A stretch of 64,000 nucleotides of DNA from Oreohelix idahoensis (lineage: Eukaryota > Mollusca > Gastropoda > Stylommatophora > Oreohelicidae), in contig JAMPIV010019838.1 of the NCBI GenBank assembly GCA_024509875.1, positions 1 to 64,000 on the forward strand, in the 5' to 3' direction. This document shows, piece after piece, positions 44,131-56,315 of this stretch. Position 1 is the first letter of the stretch. The number at the start of each line of letters is the position of its first letter. The notes beneath the pieces are model-generated. The model was not told where the DNA came from and made no database searches. It worked only from the letters and a program-made list of their open reading frames with translations. The position numbers and the translations under genes were made by a program.

Positions 44131-46440
44131 ATACATGTACAATCAAACGTCCACCATTATTGTGTGACCAAGAAGGGAGCTTGTATTCCTAATTGTGTCT
44201 GCACGTATTTCTACAGCAGATACAACATTTGTGTTTGAATATCCGCTTGTCGGCTTATAAAGGCACGTGGTGTTGTCCATTCTAACAGTCTTCTCTAGAA
44301 CCTAAAATGTAGCCTGAACTAACATTAACAAGTTACATAAATCTCACAAAATGATATGATACACTTGAGGCACATGTGATGTAATCATCACTCATCACTG
44401 CTCCAGTCGGAGTCTGGGGTCACCTCTGCTGTCGGGTTTTTGCACGACTAATAAGAATCAATCACCAGCTCCTTGAACAGTAGTAGATGTTCGAAATCAC
44501 TTAGGTCTGGAAATTAGAGTTAATTCCTCTGATTTTAATATTCACGCGTGATCTCTTCATATCGTTGCGTCAGACTTCCGCCGGCATCTTGTGCACAACT
44601 CATAAACACCATCTGTGAACTCATTTGATGTCCAGATGCTACCTATCGCCAATATTGTCTCTCCAGACAGATTATCGTGATAATCACACACATGGATGGT
44701 CCCGTGAAACGATAAACGCATCTACCACCTGTGTAATGTGCCCACCTCAGACGGCTATCTGTGACAGACAATATTGGCTTCTATAGATCTTGATCGGGCG
44801 AGACCGTCTTTTCATGATAAGAATCTCGTTCGGTGACCGGTGATAATGACTGGGTATTGTTACGATAATACCCCAGTTCACCTGGCGGAACGTAAATAAG
44901 TCTGAGGAGTGGTAAGCAAGATAAAGACAGTCCAATAGCAAATGCTTCCGTAGGGGAGCGGAGTGTTAGAGACTTCATCCTACTGATCCAGCACAGAGAG
45001 TAAATAATGGTGCATAAAATATTCCACATAATATTGACAGGGGAGAGAAAAATAAGAAAATATCACTCGCACGGGAATGTAATGCAATCTTGCCGCAGTG
45101 GACTTGAGATCGCACAACCGTATCGTCACACTCTCTCTCTTTCTCTCACTATCTCTTTCTCAACCTCTCACTCTGTCACTCACAGCCTTTCGCTAGCTGT
45201 CTTACTTGCAGCGCGTCTTAGTTTTATGGCTGCGTCAATACTGCTGCATCAGCATTGGAATCGGGAGCTGTGCTGTATGCTGTCACCGGGGACGTGTCCT
45301 CCCACACTTGTCTGTGACTAGCCATTAGCCAGTGCTGTTTTATGTTAGTCACCAGATTTCTCGTTCTAATTAACCGTATCAGTGCAGTGATATCTATAAC
45401 GTAACTGATACTGTTTTTGACATATCATGATAGAGATAGCTTACCCTGTTTTTGAAATATCGAAGCTTGTATTATAGGATTTGATGTTCAGCGGTGAATT
45501 TTTTATTCTGGTGGATTATCTTAAAGCCGAGTTGGTCTAGCTTGACAAATACAATTATCCGTGTTGGCATCCAGCAAGAAGCTATCTTTGTGGTTTTGAT
45601 TTTAGGTTATCGTCGCGCGAATTTTAAGGGGTGGTTTTTTTTCTTACTTTCTGATGAAAAATATATCCCGTTCAACCTCAGATGGGTTATAATTAGGATG
45701 CATGTGGTGTCTCTAATTCCAGATAATGTGTTCAATTGCCGATAGCTGATTGTGGTATCTTTTTTTCTTCTCCTGTCTAAATATCGTAAAAAGAGTAAAT
45801 TAAAAGTTTCAAATTGTATGGATGTGCGTTTGTGTTTCCCCTTTGTCCTAGAATGGTAGTCTCCTGATACCTGTCTTGATGTTTAAAAAAAATAGGGAGG
45901 AGTGTGATAAAGCTTGGGGTGTTTGGGATAATATTCAAGTTACCATTTATTTGTCGTTATCAATATGTATTATTAGAACCTCATTAGACCTTCCCTTTCC
46001 TGCCATACTCCTGCTAGTCACAGTGTATTAATGTCTTGTGATGGAAAACAAGACTAAGCAATCATTGTAGGTTGATGCATGGTTTTGATTTTTTCCGATT
46101 TTACAACTTTCTTGTTGCACAGTCTATATTATAGTAACTAGCAAAAACCCGCCAAAATTGGCAGGTTTTTAATTATAGTGTGTTGTTTCAGTTACACGTA
46201 TTACATTGCTGCTTCGTCCATAGTCTCGCTTGCTCGCTGTGAATGACGCGATCGTCTCTTCCTTTTAGCCATCTTATCATTTTGATCCATAATAATAAGT
46301 CTGCAATACTTTAAATTAAAATTTTGTCTTGAAGAAACAATCAGAAACTTTCATTTTAAGATTATTTTTAATAAAAATGATGAGTTAAATCCGTTTCCCG
46401 AATGAAACTGGACAGAAGAGTATCTTGATTGCCTGTTGAT
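44131..46440. other. Stretch without recognisable gene
   Basis: No domain in any frame. CT-rich simple sequence at 45,128-45,180. Near-perfect 13-bp inverted repeat (AAAAACCCGCCAA / TTGGCAGGTTTTT) at 46,143-46,170. Confidence 0.5.
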
Positions 46441-46445
46441 TTAAT

Positions 46446-46602
46446 GCACACCGTCATACCTTGCTATTTTCGCGAGAGTACATATAAGGGGAAACAATAC
46501 AATTATTGTCTAAGTTTCAAACACAGTTGCACCCCATTAGCTGTGCTCGAAAGTTAATGTACTCTCTCGAAAATAGAAAAAAGTGCGCAAATGACGGTGT
46601 GC
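46446..46602. repeat. Foldback element (imperfect 38-46 bp inverted repeat)
   Basis: The left arm 46,446-46,483 (GCACACCGTCAT...CTATTTTCGCGAGAGTACAT) pairs with 46,557-46,602 (ATGTACTCTCTCGAAAATAG...ATGACGGTGTGC) around a 73-bp loop. It resembles a small MITE or foldback element. Confidence 0.75.
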
Positions 46603-46619
46603 AAAGTGTGACAGACCGA

Positions 46620-47930
46620 CCGACCGAAGTACCTTACGGCGGGAATTATGGTATTGGATATCCAGTGTGTGTCTGCCCAACAAGTGCCAGTTTAAAACTG
46701 CACCGCGATGAAACAGTCAATAAATCGCGACGAGTTTGCGGTGCGCAAATGTTTGCCCTCAATCGAATATGTGCGCACTGCTTGGCACCGGAGCACCTGA
46801 AGCAAACAGTGGTTATTTTGTGCTTCGTGTTCAACGTGCGTTTTAATACTGCTCAGCATGACAAGAAGACCAACTAGCTTATCTAACGAACGCGAAAGTA
46901 ACAGGAATAAGAAAAAATTAATTGACTAAAGAAAGAAGTCAACGTCTAGCTTATAGAAACTGATCGAATTCGGCACCAACAGGAAAGAACCAATGAATCA
47001 GTTGAGCAATGAAATAAACGTTTACAAACTGGAACAAAAGTTAAGACATAGGGTTCAAGAGGATATACAGCAAGACAGTGAAAAAAACCACTTAATAAAT
47101 AGCGTGATAAACCGATAAATTCAGGTAGATGAATATGGTAAAATAAGCAGACATCAAATATATGAGCTGTTGCTTTAATCTCAATTCTGTCATATGCTTC
47201 TTCTATCGTAGGCTCATATCAAGTAAAAATTAAAGTGTGAAATTTATTTAAAATTTTTTTTTTTTTTTAAATGAAAAATTTACACGAAATGTCCGGTAAA
47301 ACTAACCTAAGCCCCATTCTTGCTGCACTTTACAGTGAGAAGAAAAACTTCATCCATACAGACGTTCTGTCATTTTCTCATCTGCCCGCACCTCATTCTA
47401 TTCTACATGAACACAGTTTTATGCTATATCGATGACGTCTGTTAATGTGGGTAGTAAAAGCATAACAGTTATTTCAAGTCGCTGAAGCGGCATCTAAGTA
47501 TTTCCACACGCCATGTGGAAGTTCCGTCACGCCAAAAATCTAAGTCGTGACTTGAGACAACCGTATAATTGCAACGTCGATGGATATTAAAGATTTCGCA
47601 GAAGAGATTAAGTCAGTGTGAAAATAAAAATTGGAATAGAGTAACAGAACTTGTTTAGCTGAGTGCGAAACAAATACAAGAACCATATTATTTGCAAACA
47701 TGTTTCGTTTTGTGCAGTTTTTAGTGCACAGTGCTTTCTTGACAATAACTTTTCTGGATTTAGCTTCAGGCATTTGATATGTCAGGAGGGAAGAACATTC
47801 GCGTGCCATAATGCGTACAGAGCTTTGGAATGAAAATAAAGAAGGCTTGTATGAGTTTCAGTAATTGATTCACATTCTTCATACTATGAAATGCTGGCAA
47901 GGTGGTAAGCGCTGCTGAAAAATGCACTGT
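46620..47930. other. Stretch without recognisable gene
   Basis: Open frames (for example 46,506-46,877) have no recognised domain. T-rich run at 47,260. Nothing else supported. Confidence 0.45.
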
Positions 47931-48029
47931 GTAAGGCTATGAAATTGTCGCACTGTTAAACTTTATTGTCAGTAGACTTCAGGATCTGTTGAAATGCAGT
48001 TGCTTTTACAAGGCTGAGGTTTGAAAATA

Positions 48030-48281
48030 CTACATAAGGAAGGGAAACCACGAGGCCTGTAAACAGTAAAAGTATTGTATAAACATTTATAACACATAAG
48101 GAAGGGAAACCACGAAGCCTGTAAACAGTAAAATATTGTATAAACATTTATAACACATAAGGAAGGTATTGTATAAACATTTATAACACATAAGGAAGGT
48201 GTATAAACATTTATAACACATAAGGAAGGTGTATAAACATTTATAACACATAAGGAAGGTGTATAAACATTTATAACACAT
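48030..48281. repeat. Minisatellite, about 32-bp core
   Basis: Units of GTATAAACATTTATAACACA plus TAAGGAAG repeat at least six times. The first two units also carry GGAAACCACGARGCCTGTAAACAGTAAAA, giving a higher-order unit of about 66 bp. Confidence 0.9.
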
Positions 48282-48973
48282 ACTGTTCTAAGTCTACTAT
48301 CATACTGGACACAGTATTAAGGTCTTTGTCTTGTTGGACTGACCAATACTGATATATAGGGGAACAACAGAAGTGATTGCGTCATTAATAGGCTGAACTG
48401 CCCATGGTAAACTTCCGGTGTTATGTATAGAGGTTCGCACTAATGACCTGACATTGAAACATCCTTTTTGGGGATGCGTAGATGGCAGGGAGGACAGTGT
48501 GATTCGCTTGCATAGCTAGGCGGTGTTGTCGCACGGAAGGTCCAGGGTTCAAATCCTGGGTAAGCCACTCATGTCTGTTGTTTTTCTGTTGTCTAGTGTT
48601 CTACTTCTTTATTTCCTAAATACTCTGTCCTGTTCTTACTGTTCTAAGTCTACTATCATACTGGACATAGTATTAAGGTCTTTGTCTTGTTGGACTGACC
48701 AATACTGATATATAGGGGAACAACAGAAGTGGTTGCGTCATTAATAGGCTGAACTGCCCATGGTAAACTTCCGGTGTTATGTATAGAGGTTCGCACTAAT
48801 GACCTGTCATTGAAACATCCTTTTTGGGGATGCGTAAATGGCAGGGAGGACAGTGTGATTCGCTTGCATAGCTAGGCGGTGTTGTCGCACGGAAGGTCCA
48901 GGGTTCAAATCCTGGGTAAGCCACTCATGTCTGTTGTTTTTCTGTTGTCTGGTGTTCTACTTCTTTATTTCCT
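48282..48973 (+). repeat. 356-bp tandem duplication with a tRNA-like segment
   Basis: 48,282-48,637 and 48,638-48,973 are nearly identical, with a few substitutions. Each contains GCATAGCTAGGCGGTG (A-box-like) and CCAGGGTTCAAATCCTGG (B box/T-arm-like; 48,543-48,560 in the first unit). The distance between them is about 11 nt too short for a normal tRNA, so this is tRNA-derived rather than a tRNA gene. Confidence 0.85.
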
Positions 48974-48979
48974 ACGAGT

Positions 48980-50185
48980 GCCTTATAACATACCTTTATA
49001 TTTGTTTCATATTAATTTATTGAAAATACTACTCTTGATCTTGTACTTTTGTAGTTGTTGATGATGATGACTTAGCTTGATACTTGAATGTCTTTAGGCA
49101 AGGTTGTCCGATATTTTCGCCCGTGTAGATTTTTTGTGTATTAAACAGTGGTTTACAAACTGGTTGCTGTTGTTGTTGCCTTTGCTTGTTATCTGAATGT
49201 CATTAGGCCTTCTTTTCTTTTATTTTCATCAAAATAAACTTTACTTGCTCGGTTTCAAACAGCATTGATGATTCTCTCCCTTGAGGAGTGTCCCACTCTG
49301 AGAATTCGGTAAAGGATTTTGTATTGTCAGTTACATTTACAGACATTTTGAAAACTTAATCAGTCCACTAATTTCATACATCTTGTTTAAGATGTGTAAA
49401 TCATGTCAGGATAATGTGTTACTTTAAAGCATTGAAGCGAGTCAGTATTCGAGAAGAGAGCAAACTTATTGGACAAATTTACTTTTTCAAGGATCCTGTT
49501 TCTTTAAATAATACTCATCGTCTCAGTCCATGTCTGGGTAATCGTAGATTGGAGCTTAGTGTGTAAAATATTATTTTCTACTTATGTGTGCGTTATGAAG
49601 CAAATCTAGACTTGGAAAAACTATTTTTGTACATAAAATAAGTTCTTGAATGTGCCTAGAGTGGGTGGCACTGTGGTCGTCAGTTATATAGTTAATAAAG
49701 GGGGACCCTTGGTTTGGGTTACTGTCGTCTTGCACCCAGGTATCAGTCAATCAAAGTGAGGGATTCACTTTCTGTTTCTTCCGCAGTATGTGTGACCTCT
49801 TTTTTTCAGTACATGTTACCGCCTATACGTGTACCTTTTAGGCATCACCCTGCACTGAAGCCGCGTCTTATGTTATTGGTTTCTGTAGGCAATCCACTTG
49901 GCTTTATTCAGAGTGACTGACTAAACCGTTCTGTTTTTTTATCTTGCTTAGTGTTGGTGATATGTGGTTTTTTTTTTTTTTTTGTAGCTTCCTGAACTAT
50001 TCACTTCTCGCAATTTATTTTCTGGTGGCAGAAACTTTTCTTTGTCATTGCTTCTGGCACTGTTGGTCATCCTCTTGTGTGCTTTAGTGTCAGTGTATAA
50101 CATTAAGGCGAGAAGGCTGTATAAATATGCTAGCCATAAGCCGTGGATGTTGATTCTCAACATATACCGGTATATGAATGTGTAA
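48980..50185. other. Stretch without recognisable gene
   Basis: AT-rich sequence with a T run at 49,968-49,984. No domain in any frame and no repeat recognised. Confidence 0.45.
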
Positions 50186-50189
50186 TTAA

Positions 50190-50435
50190 AGTGATGCCCC
50201 CTGTAGTTCCCGGGGGTCGGTCTCCCATGAGGCGAAGAAAGAACTGCGCCACTGCTATCTCGTACAAGGTGACTAATATAAGGTTGTGCATGGGGGCTGA
50301 CATGTTCATCACGTAAAAGAAATGTCTAGAGAATCCACTGCAGCAAGAGCTTGTCAAGGCTTGGGTGGATGGTTCTTGCAAGAGGACTACATGCTCCATA
50401 AGGAGCACAAAGGAACATGATGATGATGAATTAAA
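50190..50435 (+). repeat. SINE-like repeat family R1, copy 2
   Basis: Begins near CCCCTGTAGTTCCCGGGGG. The body reads ACAAGGTGACTAATATAAGGTTGTGCATG, then ACATGCTCCATAAGGAGCACAAAGG and a GATGATGATGAA tail. Orientation and tail fit a retroposed element. Confidence 0.75.
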
Positions 50436-50439
50436 GGAG

Positions 50440-50650
50440 CCAGTTACGCCAAAGCCTTGTGTATCCGCCAGGGGAGGTCTGTGAAAAGACGAAGAAAGAA
50501 CAATACTACTGCTGCCTTGGTCAAAGTAAGAGTCGATTAATATGGGGGTTGGCCCCTTCATCGTGTGCAACAAATGACTACATAATCAACAGCTGCACGA
50601 GTATGTGAGGCATGACAAGGAAAATGTACGAATGAGTGAGTTACGCCAAA
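50440..50650 (+). repeat. SINE-like repeat family R1, copy 3 (diverged)
   Basis: Directly after copy 2 it repeats the pattern in weaker form: GGCGAAGAAAGAAC-like GACGAAGAAAGAACAATACTACTGCTGCC, TCGATTAATATGGGGGTTGGCCCCTTCATCGTG, and GTTACGCCAAAG shared by both copies. Confidence 0.55.
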
Positions 50651-50654
50651 GTAT

Positions 50655-52465
50655 AAGCCTGTTGATATTATTTCTAGTTCTCAGTCCATTCTGCCACTTG
50701 TGCCAATATATTTTCAGGGCGCTTGATTTTCTTGACCTCTTTGAGCGTGGAATTAGGTCACAGATTTCGTGTACTTGCTAATATCATTGCCTTTGTTTCT
50801 ATAGTTCGGCATATTGCCATTCTCACATGTTTAACAGAAGGCATGTTCCTATGCGCTGTCTTGCATTTTGTTTACGTCTGTATTCATCATACTCTTATCA
50901 TAAAAATAAAAAAAACAATTTAACACTTTTATGGGGCTTCATTCAGATTTTTTCTTTTCTCTTTTAAATAGTGGACATTAGAGGTGACTGCATAAACCTG
51001 TGACATTGCTTTGATTTAACGGAACAGGTATGCTTGGAGAATTGACGGGGAGGGATGGATTGGTGAAACGATTTTTTTTATTTTATAATTGTGTGGCATG
51101 ATTTTTAACGCATAATTTCTAAAGCAGAGTGAACAGTTAACCTCTGACGATTCTAACCAACTTGTCATGAAGGAATGATTCCCGTAAACCAGTGTTGGCA
51201 CCTGGTCAATCGTGTTTTACCGATAGATCCCAATTGATCATTTGGTAGATCTCTTGATAACGGAGGGGCAGAACAGAATTTTAAACCTAGGTAAATTTTG
51301 GACTAACACTCTCCCACCGGCACTTTTAAAAAAATTCGGTGTCCCCCAGATTTATAATAATAGCCCCTTCAGTCATAACTGACTATGGGAATGCGCCCCT
51401 GAGCTGCCCTCAGCTGCTTATTTTCCTGGTGTTCCTTTCGACGTTTTCTTCTCTCTTCTGCTTGTTGTGTGAGCTTTTTTTCGCCCAATCTGAGGTGGCG
51501 CCGCAGATAGCATCGCCACTTGGTGCGATCGGCAACTTCATCCTCCCATGTTTCTGGATTTATGTCCAGTGCCCTTTATGTCTCTCTTACACACATCTTT
51601 TAAAGGTACTTTAACCTCATTCCCAGTGAAAACCCGCAAGTTAACTTACATTTTTCTAAAAAAAAAAACTCCATTCGGGAACTGGGTAAGATAGAAATCG
51701 ATTTTTTTGTCTTTGAAGTGAAGTAAACGATCAGTAAAACATTTAGCTTTAATTTTCCACCGCTCTGTCGATGGGGCTACAAGAAGTTGATTATCTGGCA
51801 GAGATAAAAGTTACATTCAGGCTGCACTTATTCCACATTCCAGATACTCTGAAATCTAAAAACAGACATGATTTGATCACGGTAGAACTTTAGAGAGCTC
51901 AGTGTTTCTAAAGTAGGTACTTACAGCTCCTGGGTTACCTGCCGCTGCCCTAAACCTTTGAGTGATGTGAACAGTTAACCTCTTTCTTTCATAGCCAAGT
52001 TGTCATAAAGGAATGATTCACTTGAGCCTTGTGATCTTGAGTAAATGATGAGGTTTTAGACAGGGAGACAAGATGCGGCATACAAATACATGAGTTTGTG
52101 TCTTAGATGTTTCTTGTGCTCATGACAAGATTAGTTTAGCAGCATTAGTTGTGTGTGTGCTAGTAAAGTAGCCAACAAATGCTAGATACATATGCTAACA
52201 TTCACTTACATAGTTCAGACAGTGTGTAAAGCAACACTGGAGTCATTCCTGAATAATGATGAGACATGGACGCATCTACCAGGGTGCTGTATATTATCTG
52301 CCCCTGTCGCAAGAACAAGTCAAAAATGTATGAGGTTGCAGGGAAGATGGTGAGAGTGGAGCAATTATTTCTGTTAGCCTTTTGTGTTATCTATCAGTCA
52401 TTTCAAAAATCCAGTGTAGGCCGTTAGTCTGATCCTACATAAATATACCTGTCATCTTTTTATCA
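50655..52465. other. Decayed repeats, no gene
   Basis: A block GTGAACAGTTAACCTCT...GTTGTCATAAAGGAATGATTC occurs at 51,128-51,183 and again at 51,967-52,021. At 51,190 CAGTGTTGGCACCTGG resembles a hAT end, without a visible partner. No coding frame recognised. Confidence 0.45.
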
Positions 52466-52661
52466 CCGTTTTCCTTTTCGTTCCCTGTGGAGCATGGAGC
52501 TGCCAATGTATCTGGTCTCCTTGCAGGAAGCCTGCACCAAACATTCACGTGCTCTTGAAGTGGTCGTTTTTGTAGCAGTTTATTTTACGACATGAGGTTT
52601 TGAGTCTCATGCACGACCTCATATTAGTTACCTTTTACGACACGCCTGAGGGAGTTGTAAT

Positions 52662-54993
52662 CAGTGATGCCACAGCTGGGTATTTCTTACTAGATCTGGG
52701 TTTTTGGGCTTCCGTCTGGGTATCTGGGTAATTTTTTTCAAAATCTGCATTAATCTGGGTATATTTGACAATTGGCATTTACAGTGTATGTATATTCTTT
52801 GCACTGAGCATTATACATTATATGTATATTATAATTAAATGTAAAACATTATGTGCTATATATTTGTTATTCCACTTAAATTTAATTCTTGTTTTTAACC
52901 ACATCAATGACGTTGTTTCTTGACTCGTTTACATCAGCTATCTATTTCCTGTTATTCTGTTAATGGCTGTCATCTGCAATACTCAGTCATTTTTGCGATG
53001 TGTTATAAATTCTTCTTTTTATATTTTAGACTTAAGCAGATAAACAGCATATTTTTTTGTTGTTGTTATTATAAGATTATAAAATGAGCGATTATGAAGG
53101 TACGCTAGGTAGTTGTGGTAGCATGACGACACACACGCCACCGCGTAAAAAAGTGAAGCCATGGTATCAGCAGGCTTTTTGTGCGGAATGGCAAACAGAC
53201 AGCGAACTGAAGGATTGGATTAAGCCGGACTCTGGTAATCGCTACGCTGCGATTTGTGCGGTCTGTTCCTGTACATTAACTAATGCCAACGAAACAGCTT
53301 TATTGACACATAAAAGCACACAGAAGCACATGAAAAACTTCGAAGCCAAAAGCAAAACTCTGAACATTAACAAGTTTTTCATCAAACCAAGAGAGTCTCC
53401 AAGACAAAATTGCTAAAGCGGAGATAGTGTTGTCGGCTTTCATGGCAGAACATAATACTCCGTTTTCGCAAGCTGATTATTTGATTTAATGTTGCAAGCA
53501 GATATTTCCAGACAGCACAATTGCTCAAAAAATGTCACTGAAGCGCACCAAGGCTGCTTATGTGATGCAGTATGGCATTGCTCATTTTGAGCGGCTTGAA
53601 GTTATAAACATTTGCAGAAATCAGAAATTTTCTATACTCGTTGATGAGAGTACTGATATTTCTACGAACCAGATGTTGGCAGTCGTTGTGCGATTCTGTG
53701 ACACAAAAACAAAAAAAGTAGTTGATTCACGGTTAGACCTCATTGAGGTGGAGGATGGGACTGGTCTTGGCATGTTTACAGCTGTTAAGAAATTGTTGAG
53801 CACGCATGAAATCCCGCTTAGTAACGTCATTGGTTTTGCTGCATCGCACTCTTGCCGACATTGATCCTTCGGATGTACAGGTGCACAAGAAACTGAATTA
53901 CATTGAGCTGGGTGGACGATGTGAAGCGCAGTTAATGCGACAACCGTTACGAGATAAAGAAGTCCAGTTTCGCAAGGATGCATTGGCATACCTGATTGAA
54001 CTTTGTACTCAAATACGACGCAGGTTCCCACTTGAACAAAACAGTGTTCTGGCGCAAATGCAGCTGTTGGATCCAAAGCAAGCTCTCGATATCAACAAAC
54101 CTTCTGTCATTCCATTAGCAGCGCAGTTCCCAACAGTTGTTTCAGAAGAGAGCCTTGATCGTCTGTCTGATCAATGGCGAGAACTGGCATCGTACCGAAA
54201 AGATCTTGGACATCTAGTGGATGAGGATCCGCCCGCATTCTGGCTGGGACTGCTACAAGTAACAGATGCTAATAACCAGAAGAAATTTGGTGTTTTGGCT
54301 GACCTCATGTGCACGCTTATGGCACTACTTCACTCCTCAGCATGCGTCGAAAGAGTGTTTTCGAAGGTTAACTTAGTTAAAACTAAACAAACCAACAAGT
54401 TTTTGTGTGAAACAGTTTCCAATCGAATACTAGCCAAGCAAACAGTTGGCAAAGATGGAGTTTGTCATAAGTTTAATCCTAGTAAAAGCGTGGTTGAAGA
54501 TGTGCGTGAAGGACGTTGTCGGCAGAGATATGCAAAGATTTTGGAACTTCACAATCAATATTCCACGTTGTCAATTCATGCATATGATCTTGACGAAGGA
54601 GAAGTTTTCGACATGGATGCCGAGTCTCTGACAAGTGACATTTTTCAACAGTAACAAGTTAAAACTAACATTTTATATTTAATTTGAGGAACATTTTGTT
54701 AATGTAACTAATGTAAGTATATTACTTAAAATATCTCATTTTCAAGAGTTCATATATTGGGGTGTTATTAAAATCATTTTTATTTAATTGTGAATTTTTG
54801 GTAATAATAAAAAAAAAAATGAAGAAATACATAAAAATTGGTAGCACACAGATTATTTGTGCTAAAGATGCACATAAAAGATTATGTAAGCATCGTCTAT
54901 CCCGTATATTTGAGGCATAAAATAATCTGGGTATTTCTGGGTTTTTTTAGAAGAACATCTGGGTTTATCTTTAGAACTTGAGTGGCAACGCTG
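52662..54993 (+). mobile_element. hAT transposon with exact 8-bp target duplication
   Basis: 2,332 bp. Ends CAGTGATGCCAC and GTGGCAACGCTG are inverted repeats (10 of 12 matching). GTTGTAAT flanks both sides (52,654-52,661 and 54,994-55,001). The phrase CTGGGTA/CTGGGTT is repeated several times near each end in the same orientation. It contains a broken transposase on the plus strand (53,084-54,654). Confidence 0.95.
53084..54654 (+). pseudogene. hAT transposase, broken and centrally deleted
   Basis: ATG at 53,084. The first part (to 53,416) has a BED-type zinc finger (CAVCSCTLTNANETALLTHKSTQKHMKNF). After a frame change, the second part (53,532-53,860) starts the RNase H fold (FSILVDESTDISTNQMLAVVVRF with the first Asp). 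It is joined near 53,860 to a downstream piece (LADIDPSDVQVHKKL), and the middle of the catalytic domain is missing between them. The last part has the hAT dimerisation region (LMALLHSSACVERVFSKVNLVKTK) and ends at 54,654. A complete protein of this kind would be well over 600 residues, so several hundred bp are lost. It cannot be catalytic. Confidence 0.88.
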
Positions 54994-55354
54994 GTTGTAA
55001 TCCTATTTTTGTTGTCTCACCAGGAATCCCCAGGGACCTACATGGGGCGTGTTTATGAAGCTTTTCTGTGTGCGTGTTTATGTGTGTCATAATATAACAT
55101 GTGCTACCATTCGTATATCCATATAACGTCATGACGTATCTGTCTCATGTATTCTTGTTCAACATTTTCTGTTTTCCATCACGTGTCTATGTCAGCGGGG
55201 AGACATGCTACTTTCCAGTAGAGGTGGCTTCTTCACGACTTCAAAGAAAATGTGTACTTAAAAGGCAAGAGTTAGGTTCCTTGCAACATTAAGCCTTGGT
55301 TTTAACAGGGAAATAATCGTTTTTTCCTTTAATGTCAGTTCAGTTTATGCGCCG

Positions 55355-55875
55355 CATTTTTGCCAAATCATCGTCTTTGCCAGGTCATCGTCTTTGCCAG
55401 GTCATCATTTTTGCCAAATCATCGTCTTTGCCAGGGCATCATTTTTGCCAGTTCATCATTTTTTTCTAGTTCTTCTGCGTTCGTCCTGAAAAGGACGTTT
55501 GTTACGTTGTGTCACCGTTTACAACGAAGCAGCGATATTTGCGCCTTTCGGCCCGAGACATACGATTTCAGCATGACATTTTTGGGACCAGGTTTGCCTT
55601 CCCTTTTCGATCCCTACTCTCTTGGCCAGACTGCACTGATGCAGCCTGTTTCCAGGACCACCACATGGATGTGGAGTAGGGTCTTGGTCAGCTCTGGTTC
55701 GCTGACCCTGACGCAAGCAGTCAAGCTATGGGTCGCTGACTGCATTCATCTCGTTTGCTGTGTCTTCGGTCCCAGTTCATCATCATTGCCAGTTCATTAT
55801 TTTGTCAGTTCATCATTTTGTCAGTTCATCATTTTTATCAGTTCATCATTTTTGTCAGTTCATCGTTGTTGCCGC
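55355..55875 (+). repeat. Short-period minisatellite interrupted by repeat R2
   Basis: Units of about 17-19 bp (TCATCGTCTTTGCCAGG, TCATCATTTTTGCCAGT, TCATCATTTTGTCAGT) at 55,366-55,465 and again at 55,778-55,868. Between them lies repeat R2 copy 2. Confidence 0.8.
55470..55752 (-). repeat. Dispersed repeat family R2, copy 2
   Basis: Colinear with 31,140-31,425 at about 80% or better by eye, from CGTCCTGAAAAGGACG to CTATGGGTCGCTGACTGCATTC. It sits within a TCATCATTTT minisatellite. Confidence 0.75.
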
Positions 55876-56092
55876 AACACAAGATGATTCAGTGATGTTC
55901 TTTTGTATCTTGAATGACTTGGGGTCATTGTTAGATTCCTTTTCTTTCATGGGTAGTTACTCTCAAACACGCCAATTCTTGGAAGACATGATGTTGTGGT
56001 ATAACAGACATGGGCTACAGCTCGTTGATTTTCCATGTTATTTGCAGGTTTCTAGACATTTTCAATGAGGATGAGCCAAAATATTGTCCCAT

Positions 56093-56315
56093 TAATTCAC
56101 AAAGAAAGAATAGGAATGATGCATCCTCAGACATGTCATACAAGGTGACCAATATGAGGTTGTACATGAGGCTGGGCAACCTCATCATGTCAAATAAATT
56201 GTCACAGAAACCACTACTGCAGGAGCATGTGCTTGATGCAGGCTTCCAGCAAAGGGACAAGCTGTACCGGTGGATTCATGCTTCTATAAGGAGCATAAAG
56301 GAAAATATGAGTGTA
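56093..56315 (+). repeat. SINE-like repeat family R1, copy 5
   Basis: Body phrases CCTCAGACATGTCATACAAGG, TGACCAATATGAGGTTGTACATGAGG, GCAGGCTTCCAGCAAAGGGAC and CTATAAGGAGCATAAAGG match the family consensus. Confidence 0.75.

Larger units (their letters stand above)
52475..55050 (-). repeat. SINE-like repeat family R1, copy 4, split by a hAT element
   Basis: 52,475-52,661 carries GTGGAGCATGGAGC, GCAGGAAGCCTGCACCA, CACGTGCTCTTG and TTACGACACGCCTGAGG. The rest (GTTGTCTCACCAGGAATCCCCAGGGACCTACATGG) resumes at 55,002 after the hAT element. Confidence 0.8.

Noticed and set aside
46143..46170. Rho-independent terminator-like hairpin with T run
   Set aside because: The shape fits a bacterial terminator, but the DNA is clearly eukaryotic and no gene ends there.
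46506..46877. 123-codon frame as a host gene
   Set aside because: Overlaps the foldback element, has no splice or domain support and no recognisable family.
48030..48281. Regular short repeats resembling a CRISPR array
   Set aside because: Eukaryotic context, units directly abutting with no unique spacers, AT-rich minisatellite.
48520..48560. tRNA gene (A- and B-box-like sequences, T-arm)
   Set aside because: About 11 nt are missing between the arms and no anticodon arm can be placed; it is duplicated with its flank like a SINE fragment.
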